Origin: Leptobrachium leishanense
Taxonomy: Eukaryota; Chordata; Amphibia; Anura; Megophryidae
Direction: 5' to 3'
Length of the DNA: 64,000 nt
Assembly (NCBI GenBank): GCA_009667805.1
Contig: CM019071.1
Coordinates: 46,263,593-46,327,592, forward strand
Below, piece by piece: positions 27,401-35,013 of this stretch. How positions within the stretch are numbered: position 1 is the first letter of the stretch; every line of letters begins with the position of its first letter. Made by a program: the position numbers and the translations under genes. Below the pieces are notes generated by a model. It saw only the letters and a list, made by a program, of their open reading frames with translations. It was not told the DNA's origin and searched no databases.

Positions 27401-29121
27401 TGTCACTATACATTGTGACCCTAGGGAATGCTGACCATTAAACATGTCACTGTCACTATACATTGTGACCCTAGGGGGACACTGACCATTAAACATGTCA
27501 CTGTCATTACACACTGTGACCCTAGGGGGCGCTGACCATTAAACATGTCACTGTCATTATACACTGTGACCCTAGGGGGCGCTGACCATTAAACATGTCA
27601 CTGTCACTATACACTGTGACCCTAGGGGGTGCTGACCATTAAACATGTCACTGTCATTATACACTGTGACCCTAGGGGGCGCTGACCATTAAATATGTCA
27701 CTGTCATTACATACTGTGACCCTAGGGGGTGCTGGCCAATAAACATGTCACTGCCATTATACACTGTGACCCTAGGGGGAGCTGACCATTAAACATGTCA
27801 CTGTCATTACACACTGTGACCCTAGGGGGCACTGACCATTAAACATGTCACTGTCATTACACACTGTGACCCTAGGGGGCGCTGACCATTAAACATGTCA
27901 CTGTCATTATACACTGTGACCCTAGGGGGCGCTGACCATTAAACATGTCACTGTCACTATACACTGTGACCCTAGGGGGTGCTGACCATTAAACATGTCA
28001 CTGTCATTATACACTGTGACCCTAGGGGGCGCTGACCATTAAATATGTCACTGTCATTACATACTGTGACCCTAGGGGGTGCTGGCCAATAAACATGTCA
28101 CTGCCATTATACACTGTGACCCTAGGGGGAGCTGACCATTAAACATGTCACTGTCATTACACACTGTGACCCTAGGGGGCACTGACCATTAAACATGTCA
28201 CTGTCATTACACACTGTGACCCTAGGGGGCGCTGACCATTAAACATGTCACTGTCAATATACACTGTGACCCTAGGGGGGCTGACCATTAAACATGTCAC
28301 TGTCACTATACACTGTGACCCTAGGGGGTGCTGACCATTAAACATGTCACTGTCATAATACACTGTGACCCTAGGGGGCGCTGACCATTAAACATGTCAC
28401 TGTCATTACACACTGTGACCCTAGGGGGCACTGACCATTAAACATGTCACTGTCATTACACACTGTGACCCTAGGGGGCGCTGACCATTAAACATGTCAC
28501 TGTCATTATACACTGTGACCCTAGGGGGCGCTGACCATTAAACATGTCACTGTCACTATACACTGTGACCCTAGGGGGTGCTGACCATTAAACATGTCAC
28601 TGTCATTATACACTGTGACCCTAGGGGGCGCTGACCATTAAATATGTCACTGTCATTACATACTGTGACCCTAGGGGGCGCTGGCCAATAAACATGTCAC
28701 TGCCATTATACACTGTGACCCTAGGGGGAGCTGACCATTAAACATGTCACTGTCACTATACATTGTGACCCTAGGGGGAGCTGACCATTAAACATGTCAC
28801 TGTCATTATACACTGTGACCCTAGGGGGTGCTGACCATTAAACATGTCACTGTCATTACACACTGTGACCCTAGGGGGCACTGACCATTAAACATGTCTG
28901 TAATTTTTATGCTCACATTAGATTCTCCTCTGCCCGAGTCTTACCTTAAGCATGTTGTTTAAATGTCCTCCAGAATGAAGATGCCAGAAGTTCCCTAGGA
29001 TGGGTAATGGGAAAGGCCCAGGGGGGATCTTCTGTCTCCTGATCATATGACTCACAAAGTAAAATAGCAATAATGTAGCAAATGCTGAAACAAGCAGAGC
29101 TGAAATTCCTATGTGTAACAT
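1028..29121 (-). CDS. CYP2-family cytochrome P450, gene A (exons 1-6 of 9; 3' part off the window)
   Basis: Heme-thiolate mono-oxygenase of the CYP2 family, anchored in the endoplasmic reticulum by its N-terminus and expected to oxidise small lipophilic substrates with electrons from P450 reductase. Six exons on the minus strand have the standard CYP2 lengths and phases (177, 163, 150, 161, 177 and 145 bp), GT/AG sites and no stop or frameshift. Visible landmarks are an N-terminal hydrophobic anchor, the PPGP hinge, the C-helix WxxxR (WKQLR) and the I-helix motif GGAET. Exons 7-9 (ExxR and the heme cysteine) would lie left of base 1, so overall function cannot be judged. Introns are very long because of minisatellites and transposons. 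It is head to head with gene B. Family assignment is firm; the subfamily is not determined. Confidence 0.9.
1874..1940 (+). ncRNA. hammerhead-ribozyme-like fold, probably decayed
   Basis: A perfect 14-bp outer helix (1874-1887 with 1927-1940) encloses a GCCCG/CGGGC hairpin (1900-1912), followed at once by GAAACGCGTC (1913-1922). The layout is that of a type I hammerhead: open stem I, short stem II, GAAA, tiny palindromic stem III, GTC cleavage triplet. The expected CUGANGA stretch reads AGGACTA, with core positions 3, 4 and 8 changed, so activity is unlikely. Minimal hammerheads of this shape are known from Penelope-like retroelements. That origin is my inference; no Penelope protein is visible here. 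Confidence 0.45.
2252..2310 (-). repeat. fragment of a LINE/SINE 3' tail
   Basis: On the minus strand it reads CTCAATGTATCCTTCCTGG, then a motif ending ACTTTATAAATAAAT. The same text occurs on the plus strand at about 59638-59685. Shared 3' tails ending in TAAATAA repeats are typical of L2/CR1-type LINEs and their SINEs. Confidence 0.6.
2393..2569 (-). CDS. gene A exon 5
   Basis: 177 bp, canonical. It contains [15 protein letters not shown] and ends [15 protein letters not shown], the conserved CYP2 exon 5 signature. Donor GTAAGA; acceptor CACAG. Confidence 0.92.
2600..4145. repeat. 33-bp minisatellite, left part
   Basis: About 46 copies of a 33-bp unit (GTTATATGGAGTAATAGGAG followed by GGGTTATAGGGAG). 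Because 33 is a multiple of three and the unit lacks stops in some frames, it creates false ORFs with an 11-residue period. The hAT element at 4146-9523 interrupts it, and it resumes at 9524. Confidence 0.97.
4550..5115 (+). repeat. 81-bp direct repeats in the 5' region of the hAT element
   Basis: Six to seven tandem copies of an 81-bp unit containing GGAATTAAGGTGATCTGTG and CTCGTCATACAAACAGTACC, between the left terminus and the transposase start. The period is a multiple of three, so it reads as a false 27-residue repeat protein on either strand. A role as promoter or transposase-binding array is plausible but unproven. Confidence 0.9.
5231..8477 (+). pseudogene. hAT transposase (BED zinc finger, DDE catalytic domain, C-terminal dimerisation domain), disrupted
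   Basis: Starts at the ATG at 5231. A serine- and acid-rich N-terminal region is followed by a BED finger at about 6004-6150 (WEFFKN, CNLC, then LRRHMNKCH). The RNase H-like core at 6217-7398 shows the first aspartate in VTLDMWSS and the second in IVCDNGSNL. The hAT C-terminal motif at about 8230-8450 includes [14 protein letters not shown], whose E is the third catalytic residue. Lesions: TAA at 5585-5587 and TGA at 8007-8009, each followed by the same frame continuing; a frameshift near 6217-6262; and another near 7335-7398 next to a T/C tract and CAG that could also be a small intron, although the phase does not restore exactly. Host-domesticated ZBED genes are related, but the termini and target duplication show a transposon. 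Confidence 0.92.
8518..8955 (+). repeat. about 145-bp direct repeats in the 3' region of the hAT element
   Basis: Three to four diverged copies containing TCTTCCACAATACCACA and AAAGGCACAATATCTGGGTG, between the transposase stop and the right terminus. Confidence 0.8.
9524..10059. repeat. 33-bp minisatellite, right part
   Basis: Continuation of the array interrupted at 4146, with about 16 copies; some units carry TTATACTGAGG or TTATATAGAG variants. It ends at the second hAT-type insertion at 10060. Confidence 0.95.
10566..10830. repeat. nested inverted repeats inside the non-autonomous hAT
   Basis: The segment GGAGAATGACTGGAGAATGG plus AAAATTCTAGGTCAAAATAGCC occurs in both orientations around GTTATTCAGAGAGCGGTGAA-like motifs, giving several overlapping hairpins. 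The same arrangement recurs on the other side of the MITE (11242-11556) and at 52810-53059 and 53486-53790. Confidence 0.75.
10831..11238. mobile_element. PIF/Harbinger-like MITE, copy 1
   Basis: Terminal inverted repeats GGCTAGGGTCAG and CTGACCCTAGCC, flanked on both sides by TTA (10828-10830, 11239-11241), the three-base duplication expected for PIF/Harbinger. 408 bp, no coding capacity. A second copy sits at the equivalent place in the hAT derivative at 53060-53482, so the MITE was in place before that derivative spread. Confidence 0.8.
11561..12113. repeat. chain of consecutive hairpins in the piggyBac-like element
   Basis: Successive palindromes: 11561-11570/11595-11604; 11643-11652/11656-11665; 11691-11706/11707-11722 (perfect, no loop); 11833-11844/11850-11861; 11891-11930; 11942-11966 (one mismatch); 11988-12006/12010-12028 (19 bp perfect, 3-base loop); and 12033-12050/12097-12114 enclosing a further hairpin at 12059-12090. 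Nearly every base of this half can pair with a near neighbour. Confidence 0.9.
11561..12680. mobile_element. TTAA-flanked piggyBac-like non-autonomous element, copy 1
   Basis: TTAA at 11557-11560 and 12681-12684 flanks a 1120-bp insert whose ends read CCACTTGGCTGC and, inverted, CCCTTTAGCTGCTGAGG. The homologous empty site at 53831-53834 has a single TTAA, proving a TTAA-duplicating insertion. The TTAACCCTTT terminus resembles piggyBac ends. The left half is a chain of perfect hairpins; the right half (12160-12640) is AT-rich. No open frame of note. A second copy in the other orientation is at 36350-37586. Confidence 0.85.
12948..13108 (-). CDS. gene A exon 4
   Basis: 161 bp, canonical. It encodes the [14 protein letters not shown] segment and NRYEYDD (the usual motif is NRFDYKD), ending at a glutamine before donor GTGAGA. 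It sits between the non-autonomous hAT at 10060-12810 and the 42-bp minisatellite that starts near 13228. Confidence 0.9.
13228..13668. repeat. 42-bp minisatellite, left part (intron 3 of gene A)
   Basis: About ten degenerate copies of a 42-bp unit containing CCCAGTGACACATATAGAGG and AATATCACACAATGGATGCA. It is interrupted by the Tx1-type LINE and resumes at 22434 with much better conserved copies. The left part is clearly more diverged, with many 1-3-base deletions. Confidence 0.93.
13669..13890 (+). repeat. two tandem 5' monomers of the LINE
   Basis: Two copies of about 125 and 95 bp, both starting AGGAGGTTGTGTTTT and containing CACAGCCAACGCCCGA and CCCCTGGCTGGGGAGGGCTT. Tandem 5' monomers act as promoters in some L1 elements; that role here is an inference from position. 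Confidence 0.75.
14040..15900 (+). pseudogene. degenerate gag-like 5' coding region of the LINE (coiled coil, then Gly/Ala/Val-rich)
   Basis: Broken frames suggest an older long ORF. Near 14160-14340 an acidic helical stretch ([20 protein letters not shown]) is followed by a SYAAAVAG motif near 14392. At 14570-14700 comes a coiled-coil-like stretch ([20 protein letters not shown]). At 15496-15900 there is an open 134-codon segment that is mostly Gly, Ala and Val in very GC-rich DNA. Frames change repeatedly. Whether this was a separate ORF or the N-terminal half of ORF1 cannot be settled here. The opposite-strand proline-rich frame is a shadow of the GC-rich tract. Confidence 0.5.
16189..17793 (+). 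pseudogene. LINE ORF1: nucleic-acid-binding protein with three CCHC zinc knuckles
   Basis: About 535 codons in one frame, interrupted only by TAA at 17290-17292 (preceded by LPLAR). Residues 224-278 hold three knuckles: [28 protein letters not shown] and [14 protein letters not shown]. The N-terminal part is proline- and arginine-rich; the C-terminal part is Ser- and acid-rich and ends [14 protein letters not shown]1 proteins of this kind coat the element RNA. The TGA at 17791-17793 is followed in the same frame by the endonuclease, with an ATG overlapping the stop in the next frame. Confidence 0.85.
17794..21193 (+). pseudogene. LINE ORF2: apurinic endonuclease and reverse transcriptase, disrupted
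   Basis: The endonuclease starts near ISVATHNV and shows [23 protein letters not shown] and FSDHLVL motifs. The reverse transcriptase shows [46 protein letters not shown] and the catalytic YADDVSI near 19850. A C-terminal CPRAEC...HFLLAC motif lies near 20808-20865. Lesions: a frameshift at the T-run 18287-18300; TAG at 19494-19496 and TGA at 20556-20558 with the frame continuing; TAA at about 20115 between two compensating shifts; and a frameshift near 20700-20735. It ends at 21193. Function is target-primed reverse transcription in the family; this copy cannot make the protein. Confidence 0.9.
21194..22433 (+). other. 3' UTR of the LINE with simple repeats
   Basis: Non-coding, T-rich. It contains a run of about 36 T at 21454-21489 and a GTAT/TA microsatellite at 21600-21626. 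It ends CCAATAAAAACAAATAGA, joined directly to the minisatellite. Confidence 0.75.
22434..22954. repeat. 42-bp minisatellite, right part
   Basis: Twelve well conserved 42-bp copies differing by a handful of A/G and A/C changes. It continues the array at 13228-13668 across the LINE insertion. The unit is open in several frames, which produces 14-residue-period false proteins. Confidence 0.96.
23106..23255 (-). CDS. gene A exon 3 (C-helix)
   Basis: 150 bp, canonical length and phase 1 on both sides. It contains [11 protein letters not shown], whose W and R contact the heme propionates in P450s. Donor GTACGT; acceptor TTACAG. Confidence 0.9.
23551..23713 (-). CDS. gene A exon 2
   Basis: 163 bp, the canonical CYP2 exon 2 length. 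It starts [14 protein letters not shown] (helix A and beta 1 region) and ends in a split glycine codon (phase 1). Acceptor CAG and donor GTAAAG are present. Confidence 0.9.
23760..25335. repeat. 29-bp minisatellite in intron 1 of gene A
   Basis: About 54 head-to-tail copies of a 29-bp unit containing CAGCCAGATCTACACATTGT and AACGCGTGG. The left copies favour ACGGCGTAACACATGG and the right copies ACATTGTAACGCGTGG, so there are local variant blocks. Each unit contains a BglII-type AGATCT. Confidence 0.97.
25336..25749. other. unique intron sequence
   Basis: AT-rich intron 1 sequence of gene A between the 29-bp array and the TA-flanked MITE. No gene, repeat or structure recognised. Confidence 0.6.
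25856..26041. repeat. large near-perfect hairpin
   Basis: Arms of about 85 bases (from CACCTGC and TTCGGCTCCCTCTGAGCG inward to GGGGGAGCCACGTGAC) surround the loop AGCGAGATCGCG at about 25942-25953. Only a few mismatches (CGTCCGG/CCAGACG, AAGGAGC/GCTTCC). GC-rich inside an AT-rich intron. Confidence 0.9.
26042..26370. repeat. short-unit minisatellite, GAGCTGGGGCATATCCATG type
   Basis: About 14 copies with alternating 20- and 26-base units (with or without TGTGTG). The reverse complement, CATGGATATGCCCCAGCTC, is the same unit as the array at 47395-47750. Confidence 0.9.
26577..28905. repeat. 50-bp minisatellite with higher-order structure
   Basis: About 46 copies of a 50-bp unit containing CCATTAAACATGTCACTGTC and CACTGTGACCCTAGGGGGCG. 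Marker variants (GGCCAATAAACATGTCACTGCC) recur at about 27731, 28082 and 28681, i.e. 351 and about 600 bp apart, so blocks of seven and twelve units have been duplicated. It lies directly before exon 1 of gene A, inside intron 1. Confidence 0.97.
28945..29121 (-). CDS. gene A exon 1 (start codon, membrane anchor, proline hinge)
   Basis: 59 codons beginning at the ATG complementary to 29119-29121. A run of about 17 hydrophobic residues follows, then RRQK and the [12 protein letters not shown] hinge typical of microsomal CYP2 proteins. The donor is GTAAG just below 28945. The frame stays open upstream of this ATG, but the chosen start gives the usual CYP2 exon 1 length (177 bp) and puts the anchor at residue 2. 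Confidence 0.9.
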
Positions 29122-29460
29122 GTTAGCTTTGCTGAACCAAGTGCCAGTGTATCGGGACGCGTCGGTGCTCCCCGAAATCCCTCTCTGCAATAGGAGGAGG
29201 GTTGAGGCACAATGTTTCCACCCAGGGTGTATTTTTACTGCTGGGTTATTTGCTGGATGAGGGATGGGCCACTGGATACAGGGTCTGCTGCGTTCCCAGA
29301 GAAACTGATGAAAACATGTGTCTGGACGTTTGCCAGGGCTCATGGCGTGAGGTGCAGAGGTTGAATGTTAGGAAACCAAAGAACATACACTGGGAAGATG
29401 TGGATCAGGATCAATGTGTAAGATACGTCTTAGAATAGCGCTGCTCTGCTTTCAAACATA

Positions 29461-30690
29461 AAAGGTTTATTTACTAACCTCCGCATCCCTAATTGTACCG
29501 AACGGTGAATTTCATTTTATCTGCAATTTTGGGTCAATTCGTCTAAACTGTCAATTTACCAAATACAGAAAAAATGACCGAGAAATACGGTGCAATTCAC
29601 CGCAGTTTGGCAGCCTTTTGCGTCACTGAAATTCTCCCATAGAGAATTGATGCTTTGTTTATTCACAGAAAGCAGAATTGCACCGAAATTACAACAAAAT
29701 GACCTGATTTTCAGTGTTTCCATTCGACAATTTTAAACAGTCGAATCCCATAGGATTCAATGGAATAAATGGAAAATCTTTTACAATTTTTAAGAGCATT
29801 TATTTTGTTTATTTTCTGAAAATCCCTTTTTTACATTTTTGCATTTTTTTTGTATTTGTTTAGTTGACATTTTTTTTTTATTCTGTAACGGACCTTTTTA
29901 TTATTTTTAAAGGAACTTTTTTTGATTATTTAGACACATTTCAAAGCATTTTTATTGCCTTAACCTCTTATTAGAAGAAGAGGAGGCTTCCTCTTTTTTT
30001 TTTTTTTTTGCAGTTCGGCAGACTTTGCCTTTTCCAATTCTGGGCAATTCGGCGGCTTTTGCTCCGACCACCACTTCGGTGGCTTCAATCTCGGTAAAAT
30101 ACGGTGACCATTCGCAGTATAGTGGATTCACCATATTTTTCGAGGTAATGGAAACGCTGAAGTGCGCTGAAATGAAATGCAATTAAAGCTTCATATTGAT
30201 CAGAAAAGCTGCAGAGGCGATACTGTGCTCCCTGCAATCAGCTTTCAGGCACCCCTCCACTTGCAAACCTGCAATTTTTTAAAGTCGATATTGTGTAGGA
30301 CTCAGGGGTCAACTGCTAAAAAAAGAAGTGTGGGAACCCACCAAGATCTCTGCCCCCCAATTTGCAAATTTCATCTCACCATTAACACAAACACGCACTG
30401 AGATCTGAAATATTTCTGTAAATATGTGGATTCTAGCAAAAAATATCTGATAAATCCTGTATTTATTGTGACTTAACAGGGAAAGATACGATTGGACGCC
30501 TATTCCAAAACCAAATTTCTCTATGGGACAATTTTGCGACCGCCGAACTGCACTGTATTTCGTCGTCAATTTGTCAGTATTTGGCGAATTCACAGTTTAG
30601 TAAATACTGTAGACAAATTTGCCCAAAATTGCACCGAACGGTGAAATTCGGCGGCAGGTTTGATGTCTAGTGAATAACCCTTTATGTGAA
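29461..30690. repeat. unclassified interspersed repeat between genes A and B
   Basis: The ends are roughly inverted (AGGTTTATTTACTAA at the left, TAGTGAATAACCCTTT at the right). The interior is rich in GAATTGCACCGAA-like motifs and long A/T runs. The text around 29702-29760 (CCTGATTTTCAGTG to CGAATCCCATAGG) recurs inverted at about 32110, 57780 and 60910, so this is a dispersed family. It occupies most of the head-to-head intergenic space of genes A and B. Confidence 0.55.
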
Positions 30691-31294
30691 TAGACGAATT
30701 GCCCTGAATTGGCACTTACGGTGAAATTCACTTTTTTGGTGCAATTCGGTGGTAAATTCAGACCGTCGTGAATGACGTCATAGTGTTAAACACAATCAAA
30801 GCCGCGAGAAAATCTATTTATTTATTCTATCAAAAGAATTCTGGGACTTGTAGGCCGGGGGGGGGACGGAGGGGGGCCCAGAGTTTGTGATCCCTGCTTT
30901 AGTGTGTTTTTTGTTGAGTTTAACCATATAACCAGTTATCTTAAAAACAGATATAAGCTGTTGCAACAGATGTATCCAGATTAACCCTTTGAGTGCCTGA
31001 GGTTGGAGAGCCTCGTTGTGCCTATAAAACACATTTAAAGAATTCGATACAAAGTGTCACATTATTTCCAGCTCGTCAGTCCTGCAACATCAACGTGTCC
31101 TACAAAGGGTTAATCTGCAGGGGGGGCTTCTTGTTGTGTTTGGGGTTTCCTGCTCCTTTCAAAGCTCTGGGCGAGTCTGGATGGGAAAGGGCCTTTCATG
31201 AACTCTGGAATCTGGTGGCTCTTGGCCGGCTGCCAGGTGTAAACACTGAAATCGACTTCGTTCCACGATGCAGAGTGCAGCCTTTTGGGAAGAC
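30691..31294. other. 5' flank of gene B
   Basis: About 600 bp between the interspersed repeat and the start codon of gene B, presumably holding its promoter. I see no convincing TATA box. AGGGTTAATCTGC (31107-31119) resembles half of an HNF1 site, which would suit a liver P450, but one half-site is weak evidence. Confidence 0.4.
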
Positions 31295-31474
31295 ATGGAG
31301 CCACCAGGCTTTGGGACGGTTCTCCTCGTAACGCTGATCTCCCTTTTGGTATTCTATGTGACATGGGGTAAATTAGGCAAGAGGCGCAGGTTACCCCCCG
31401 GGCCCACTCCCCTGCCGCTGCTGGGAAACCTGCTCCAGGTCAGGAATGGAGAGATGGCCAAGACGCTGATGGAG
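31295..31474 (+). CDS. gene B exon 1
   Basis: 60 codons from ATG 31295 (MEPPGFGTVLLVTL...), a hydrophobic anchor, then RRRLPPGPTPLPLLGN. An in-frame ATG at 31268 exists, but 31295 gives the canonical 180 bp and places the anchor normally. Donor GTCTCT is a weaker form of the consensus. Confidence 0.88.
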
Positions 31475-32288
31475 GTCTCTTTGTTTATTACTTTATACGT
31501 CATACATATTATTCATAGTCCTTATAGGAATTTATAGTAGACGACTCACTCAGAAACGTTAGTAGCTCCATCGGAATGCAGCCCCGAATGTCCATGTTAC
31601 CGCCGCTACACCGGAGTCGCACCTGCCCAGCGTCGGTTCACGTGAAGTCGGGTCAAATCGCAGACATAAACTTTAGGTCGATTTTGTTACTTTGGAATTT
31701 CGAAGCAATTTTGGCAAAAATCCGGTGAATTCACTATTTAGCAAACAGTCACCCTATTTTACCGAAATTTCAGTCACCAAAGCCTCTATCGGACGACGGC
31801 GAAAACCGCCGAATTGCTCCAATAGCCACCGAATTGGCCTCAGCGAATTCCACGGAAATGAAATGAAAAGAAATATGGGAAGTCTGCTATTCTCCTACTA
31901 AGAGTTTTAATCAATAAAACTGTGTCTAAATAATAAAAAAGTCCATTAAAAAATAAAAAAGGTCTGTTAAAAAATAGCTAAAAAAAGCCTTCGTAAAAAA
32001 ACAATTAAAAAAAAGTAATAAAAGGTATTCAAAAAATTTAAAAAATTAAAAGAAACAGTCTTAAAAAAATTTAAATAAAAATAGATATGACATTTATTAC
32101 ATTAAAACCTATGGGATTCGCCAATTTAAACCTGTCGAATTGAAACACCGAAATCAGGGCATTTCACCGAAAGTTTGGTGCAATTCGACATTCTGTGGTT
32201 AGACTAATTGCTTGTCTCCAATGGGATTATTTTGGCGCCGCCGAATCGTGGTGAATGACGTCGTATTTTGCTATTCGTCTGTATTTGG
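31475..32288 (+). repeat. intron 1 of gene B: part of the unclassified interspersed repeat
   Basis: From about 31690 the text (TTCACTATTTAGCAAACAG, CACCGAATTGGCC, then A/T-rich runs and GGGATTCGCCAATTTAAACC near 32113) matches the family described at 29461-30690. The hAT-type insert at 32289 interrupts it, and it continues to about 32950. Confidence 0.5.
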
Positions 32289-32845
32289 TAGGCTTGTGCA
32301 CAGATTATTATTTTTTTTTTTTTTCGGTTCGATTCGATTTTTCGGATTTTGAAACTTTTCGATTCGGCTCGTTTCGACCGATTTCTGTTTCGATTCGGTT
32401 CGGCTCGACTCGTTTTTCGTGTACATTTTTTTCTCGGAATTTCGACCATTTTTCGTATTTTCGTGTCACTTAGCTCGTTTTTTTGTATCGACTTTTCGTA
32501 TTTTCGGAAATTTTCGTTTTTCGGAATTGTAAATGGTTTCGGAATATCGACCATTTTTCGTATTTTCGTGTCACTTAGCTCGTTTTTGTATCGACTTTTC
32601 GTATTTTCGGAAATTTTCGTTTTTTCGGAACGTCTGTTCTCCTCGTTTCAAAGCAATAAATTTCGATTTGACACATTTCAAGTCCATTCGAAAATTCCGA
32701 AAATATTTCGTTTCGGCTCGGAAAACTTTTCGGATCTGCCATTTTCGGATCTAAAAATTTTCGGAAAATCGGCCGCATCCGAAAACACTAATCGGGAAAT
32801 TTCGTGAAAATTCCGAAATTCCGAAACCCGAAACGCACATCCCTA
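32289..32845 (+). mobile_element. non-autonomous hAT-type element (TAGGCTTGTGC family), copy 1
   Basis: 557 bp with ends TAGGCTTGTGCAC and GCACATCCCTA, flanked by the perfect 8-bp duplication GTATTTGG (32281-32288, 32846-32853). The interior is built from TTCGGTTCGATTCG and ATTTTCGG motifs and has no coding capacity. Intron 1 of gene B. Other copies: 46760-47089 (truncated) and 50578-51026. Confidence 0.92.
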
Positions 32846-32959
32846 GTATTTGGTAAATAATACTATGTGAATGGACATATTGACCCGAAACTGCACTGAA
32901 TACGGCCAGTTTGTTTCTCTTTGAATGAAAACCAGTGAATTGATTTTTTTTTTGAGCAG

Positions 32960-33122
32960 CTGAGCGAAACGTACGGCTCCGTCTATACGTTCTACTTTGG
33001 TCCACGTCCAGTCGTCGTGTTTTGTGGATATGAAGCTGTGAAGGAAGCTCTCATTGACCACGGTGAGGATTTCACAGGTCGTGGAGAACAACCTACAGTG
33101 GACAGAGTCTTTCAAGGTTATG
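32960..33122 (+). CDS. gene B exon 2
   Basis: 163 bp, canonical. Begins LSETYGSVYTFYFGPRP and ends FQGY plus one base. Acceptor GAGCAG, donor GTAAAT. Confidence 0.92.
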
Positions 33123-33348
33123 GTAAATATTTGCTCATCGCTTTCTGGCTCCTCATTATGTTCATACAATTTTCATAGATGAACTTTGATCAAAAGTTTA
33201 GAAATCCACCCGACGGACAAGTCTGGGACATTTTGTAGAGTTATGTGACAACCCATACACAGGTTAACTTGTAACACATATGGTATAGACGCCATACGTG
33301 TCATGTGACTACAGGATGCAGATTAAATCATCTTTCTTGGTGTTGCAG

Positions 33349-33498
33349 GTTTAATGGCAAGTGAGGGCGAGCGATGGCAGCAGCTCCGGCGGTTTTCTTT
33401 ATCAACCTTGAGGTACTTTGGTTTGGGGAAGAGGAGCATCGAGGAGAGGATCACGGATGAGGCCGAGTGTCTGGTGCAGGAACTCAGGACGTACAATG
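33349..33498 (+). CDS. gene B exon 3 (C-helix)
   Basis: 150 bp, canonical. Contains [19 protein letters not shown] (WxxxR) and ends TYN plus one base. Confidence 0.92.
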
Positions 33499-35013
33499 GT
33501 CATCCCAGAACTTGACAATATTGAATTTCCACCGGTCGATGTTGTCCCAGTTGGAATGTAGGGAACAATTTCATAAAATGTACAATGAAAACACCATCTA
33601 TGCGACTTTAGTGTAAAGAGCATAAAAATCGCAAAAACTAGTAATGAATTCTGAAACACTTATTTTACTGAAACTCCCCATTTCACTTATTCTATCGACT
33701 GAGGAAGGCGCAGATAGCGCCGAAACGCGTCTCGAGATACCACCATCCCCCCCCTATTTTTATTAAGTGTTATTGATTGCATTTGTAATCTATGTAATTT
33801 ATTGAATAAATCCCTATCCAAGTATACAGGAGTATCTGGTTACTGAACCTAAACTGGTAATTCAAACCAACTTGACCAGGCCAGCTCTCCAGGATCCACC
33901 ACGGACACCGCAACTTGCACCCAAAGAAACAGCTAAGAGGGGTCCAGGTACTCACCATCGAGCAGTACCACACGCACAACGGTTGAGCCTGGAGTGATAA
34001 GGCTCCCAAATCGGTGAGTGTAATCAACCTCCCCTTCACTATAGCAAGTCAGTAACCACTGATGTTGTGCCATGAGAGCACTTTTTTTCCCCTTTTTTTA
34101 TGTCTCTCCACCTGAGGTGAAGGCGTTATATTAAAGAAGGGCAGTGGTCACCCTATAGTTGACACCAGGCGCTTCACTCCAGAGCCCGGATTTAAGCGGC
34201 TCTGACTCTTGTAAGTGCGCAATCACTGAGCACCAGAGATTTTATTAATATCAAAACGTTGCTGCACTATTGTTATTTCTTCTCTCTCCCCCGTTCCTTA
34301 TCTCCCATTTTGAGTGGAGTTAATCAACGATATAGGAGGAGCCGTCACATCAAGTATAAGGCAGAGCACGTTTAGTGCATATTCTGCCATCTTAGGACCT
34401 CTGGAAAACAAGGACATTAAGGACAATAGACCTTCAATACACACGGGAAATCAGTGTAAGGTCATTTTTTGTATACTCACTAATAGACGTCCAGCATCTA
34501 TACCCAGATTGCACCGGTCACTATAACGCTGACACGGACATCTGTACCTATTAACGTGCTGTGCTGGCTCTTTTCATGCACCCAAGTTGTCACTGTTGCA
34601 CTTTAATAATGCATACATTGTTGCACTTTAATATTGTATAAATTGTTGCACCTTATACTGCATAAACTGTTGCACTTTATATCACACCAACTGTGACATT
34701 AGCATTTTATCTTAAATCTGCACCAGTGAAGTTGCTTTTATACGAACCGTAAAGATTTATATGCATCTATTGGTTCATAAGTACGACATTGTGATTTGTT
34801 GTACACAATTGTTGCGCCACTAGGAACCCCTCCCTTCTTTCCTTTCCCTAATTTGAGTCACTGAAGATGTTCCCGGCGTTGTTTAATTTTAAATCTTAAA
34901 GTGCACCAATTGCGCCCTAAACAAGTAGCTCTAAAGTTCTCCCAAATCTACCCATACATTGTGTCACCAAACTGCCGGCGCATCCTGTTAACGTGTATCT
35001 CCTGTTCCTCCAG
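33499..35013 (+). other. intron 3 of gene B
   Basis: Contains the hammerhead-like motif at 33695-33745. The following 1.1 kb looks like an inserted non-coding element of unknown limits (TTGTTGCACTTTA repeated near 34590-34680), but no termini or target duplication could be fixed. No open frame of interest. Confidence 0.5.
33695..33745 (+). ncRNA. hammerhead-ribozyme-like motif (best-preserved core)
   Basis: TCGA, CTGAGGA, then A, the hairpin GGCGC/AGATA/GCGCC, then GAAACGCGTC and TCGA. CTGAGGA fits the hammerhead core CUGANGA, GAAA and the GTC cleavage triplet follow in the right order, and the flanking TCGA/TCGA can form the start of stem I. One extra A sits between the core and stem II, and stem I is short. 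Such minimal type I hammerheads occur in Penelope-like elements; here that link is inferred. Confidence 0.5.

Noticed and set aside
23760..28905. CRISPR-like appearance of regular 29-bp and 50-bp direct repeats
   Set aside because: Units are contiguous with no unique spacers, the genome is clearly eukaryotic, and no cas-like gene is present.
28918..29343. Longer gene A exon 1 starting at the upstream ATG (29343)
   Set aside because: The extra N-terminus would precede the membrane anchor, which CYP2 proteins do not have; the ATG at 29121 gives the canonical exon.
31268..31294. Upstream in-frame ATG of gene B
   Set aside because: It adds nine polar residues before the anchor; the ATG at 31295 gives the canonical 180-bp exon 1.
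34314..34526. Possible coding remnant in intron 3 of gene B
   Set aside because: Short frame without recognisable motif or splice context.
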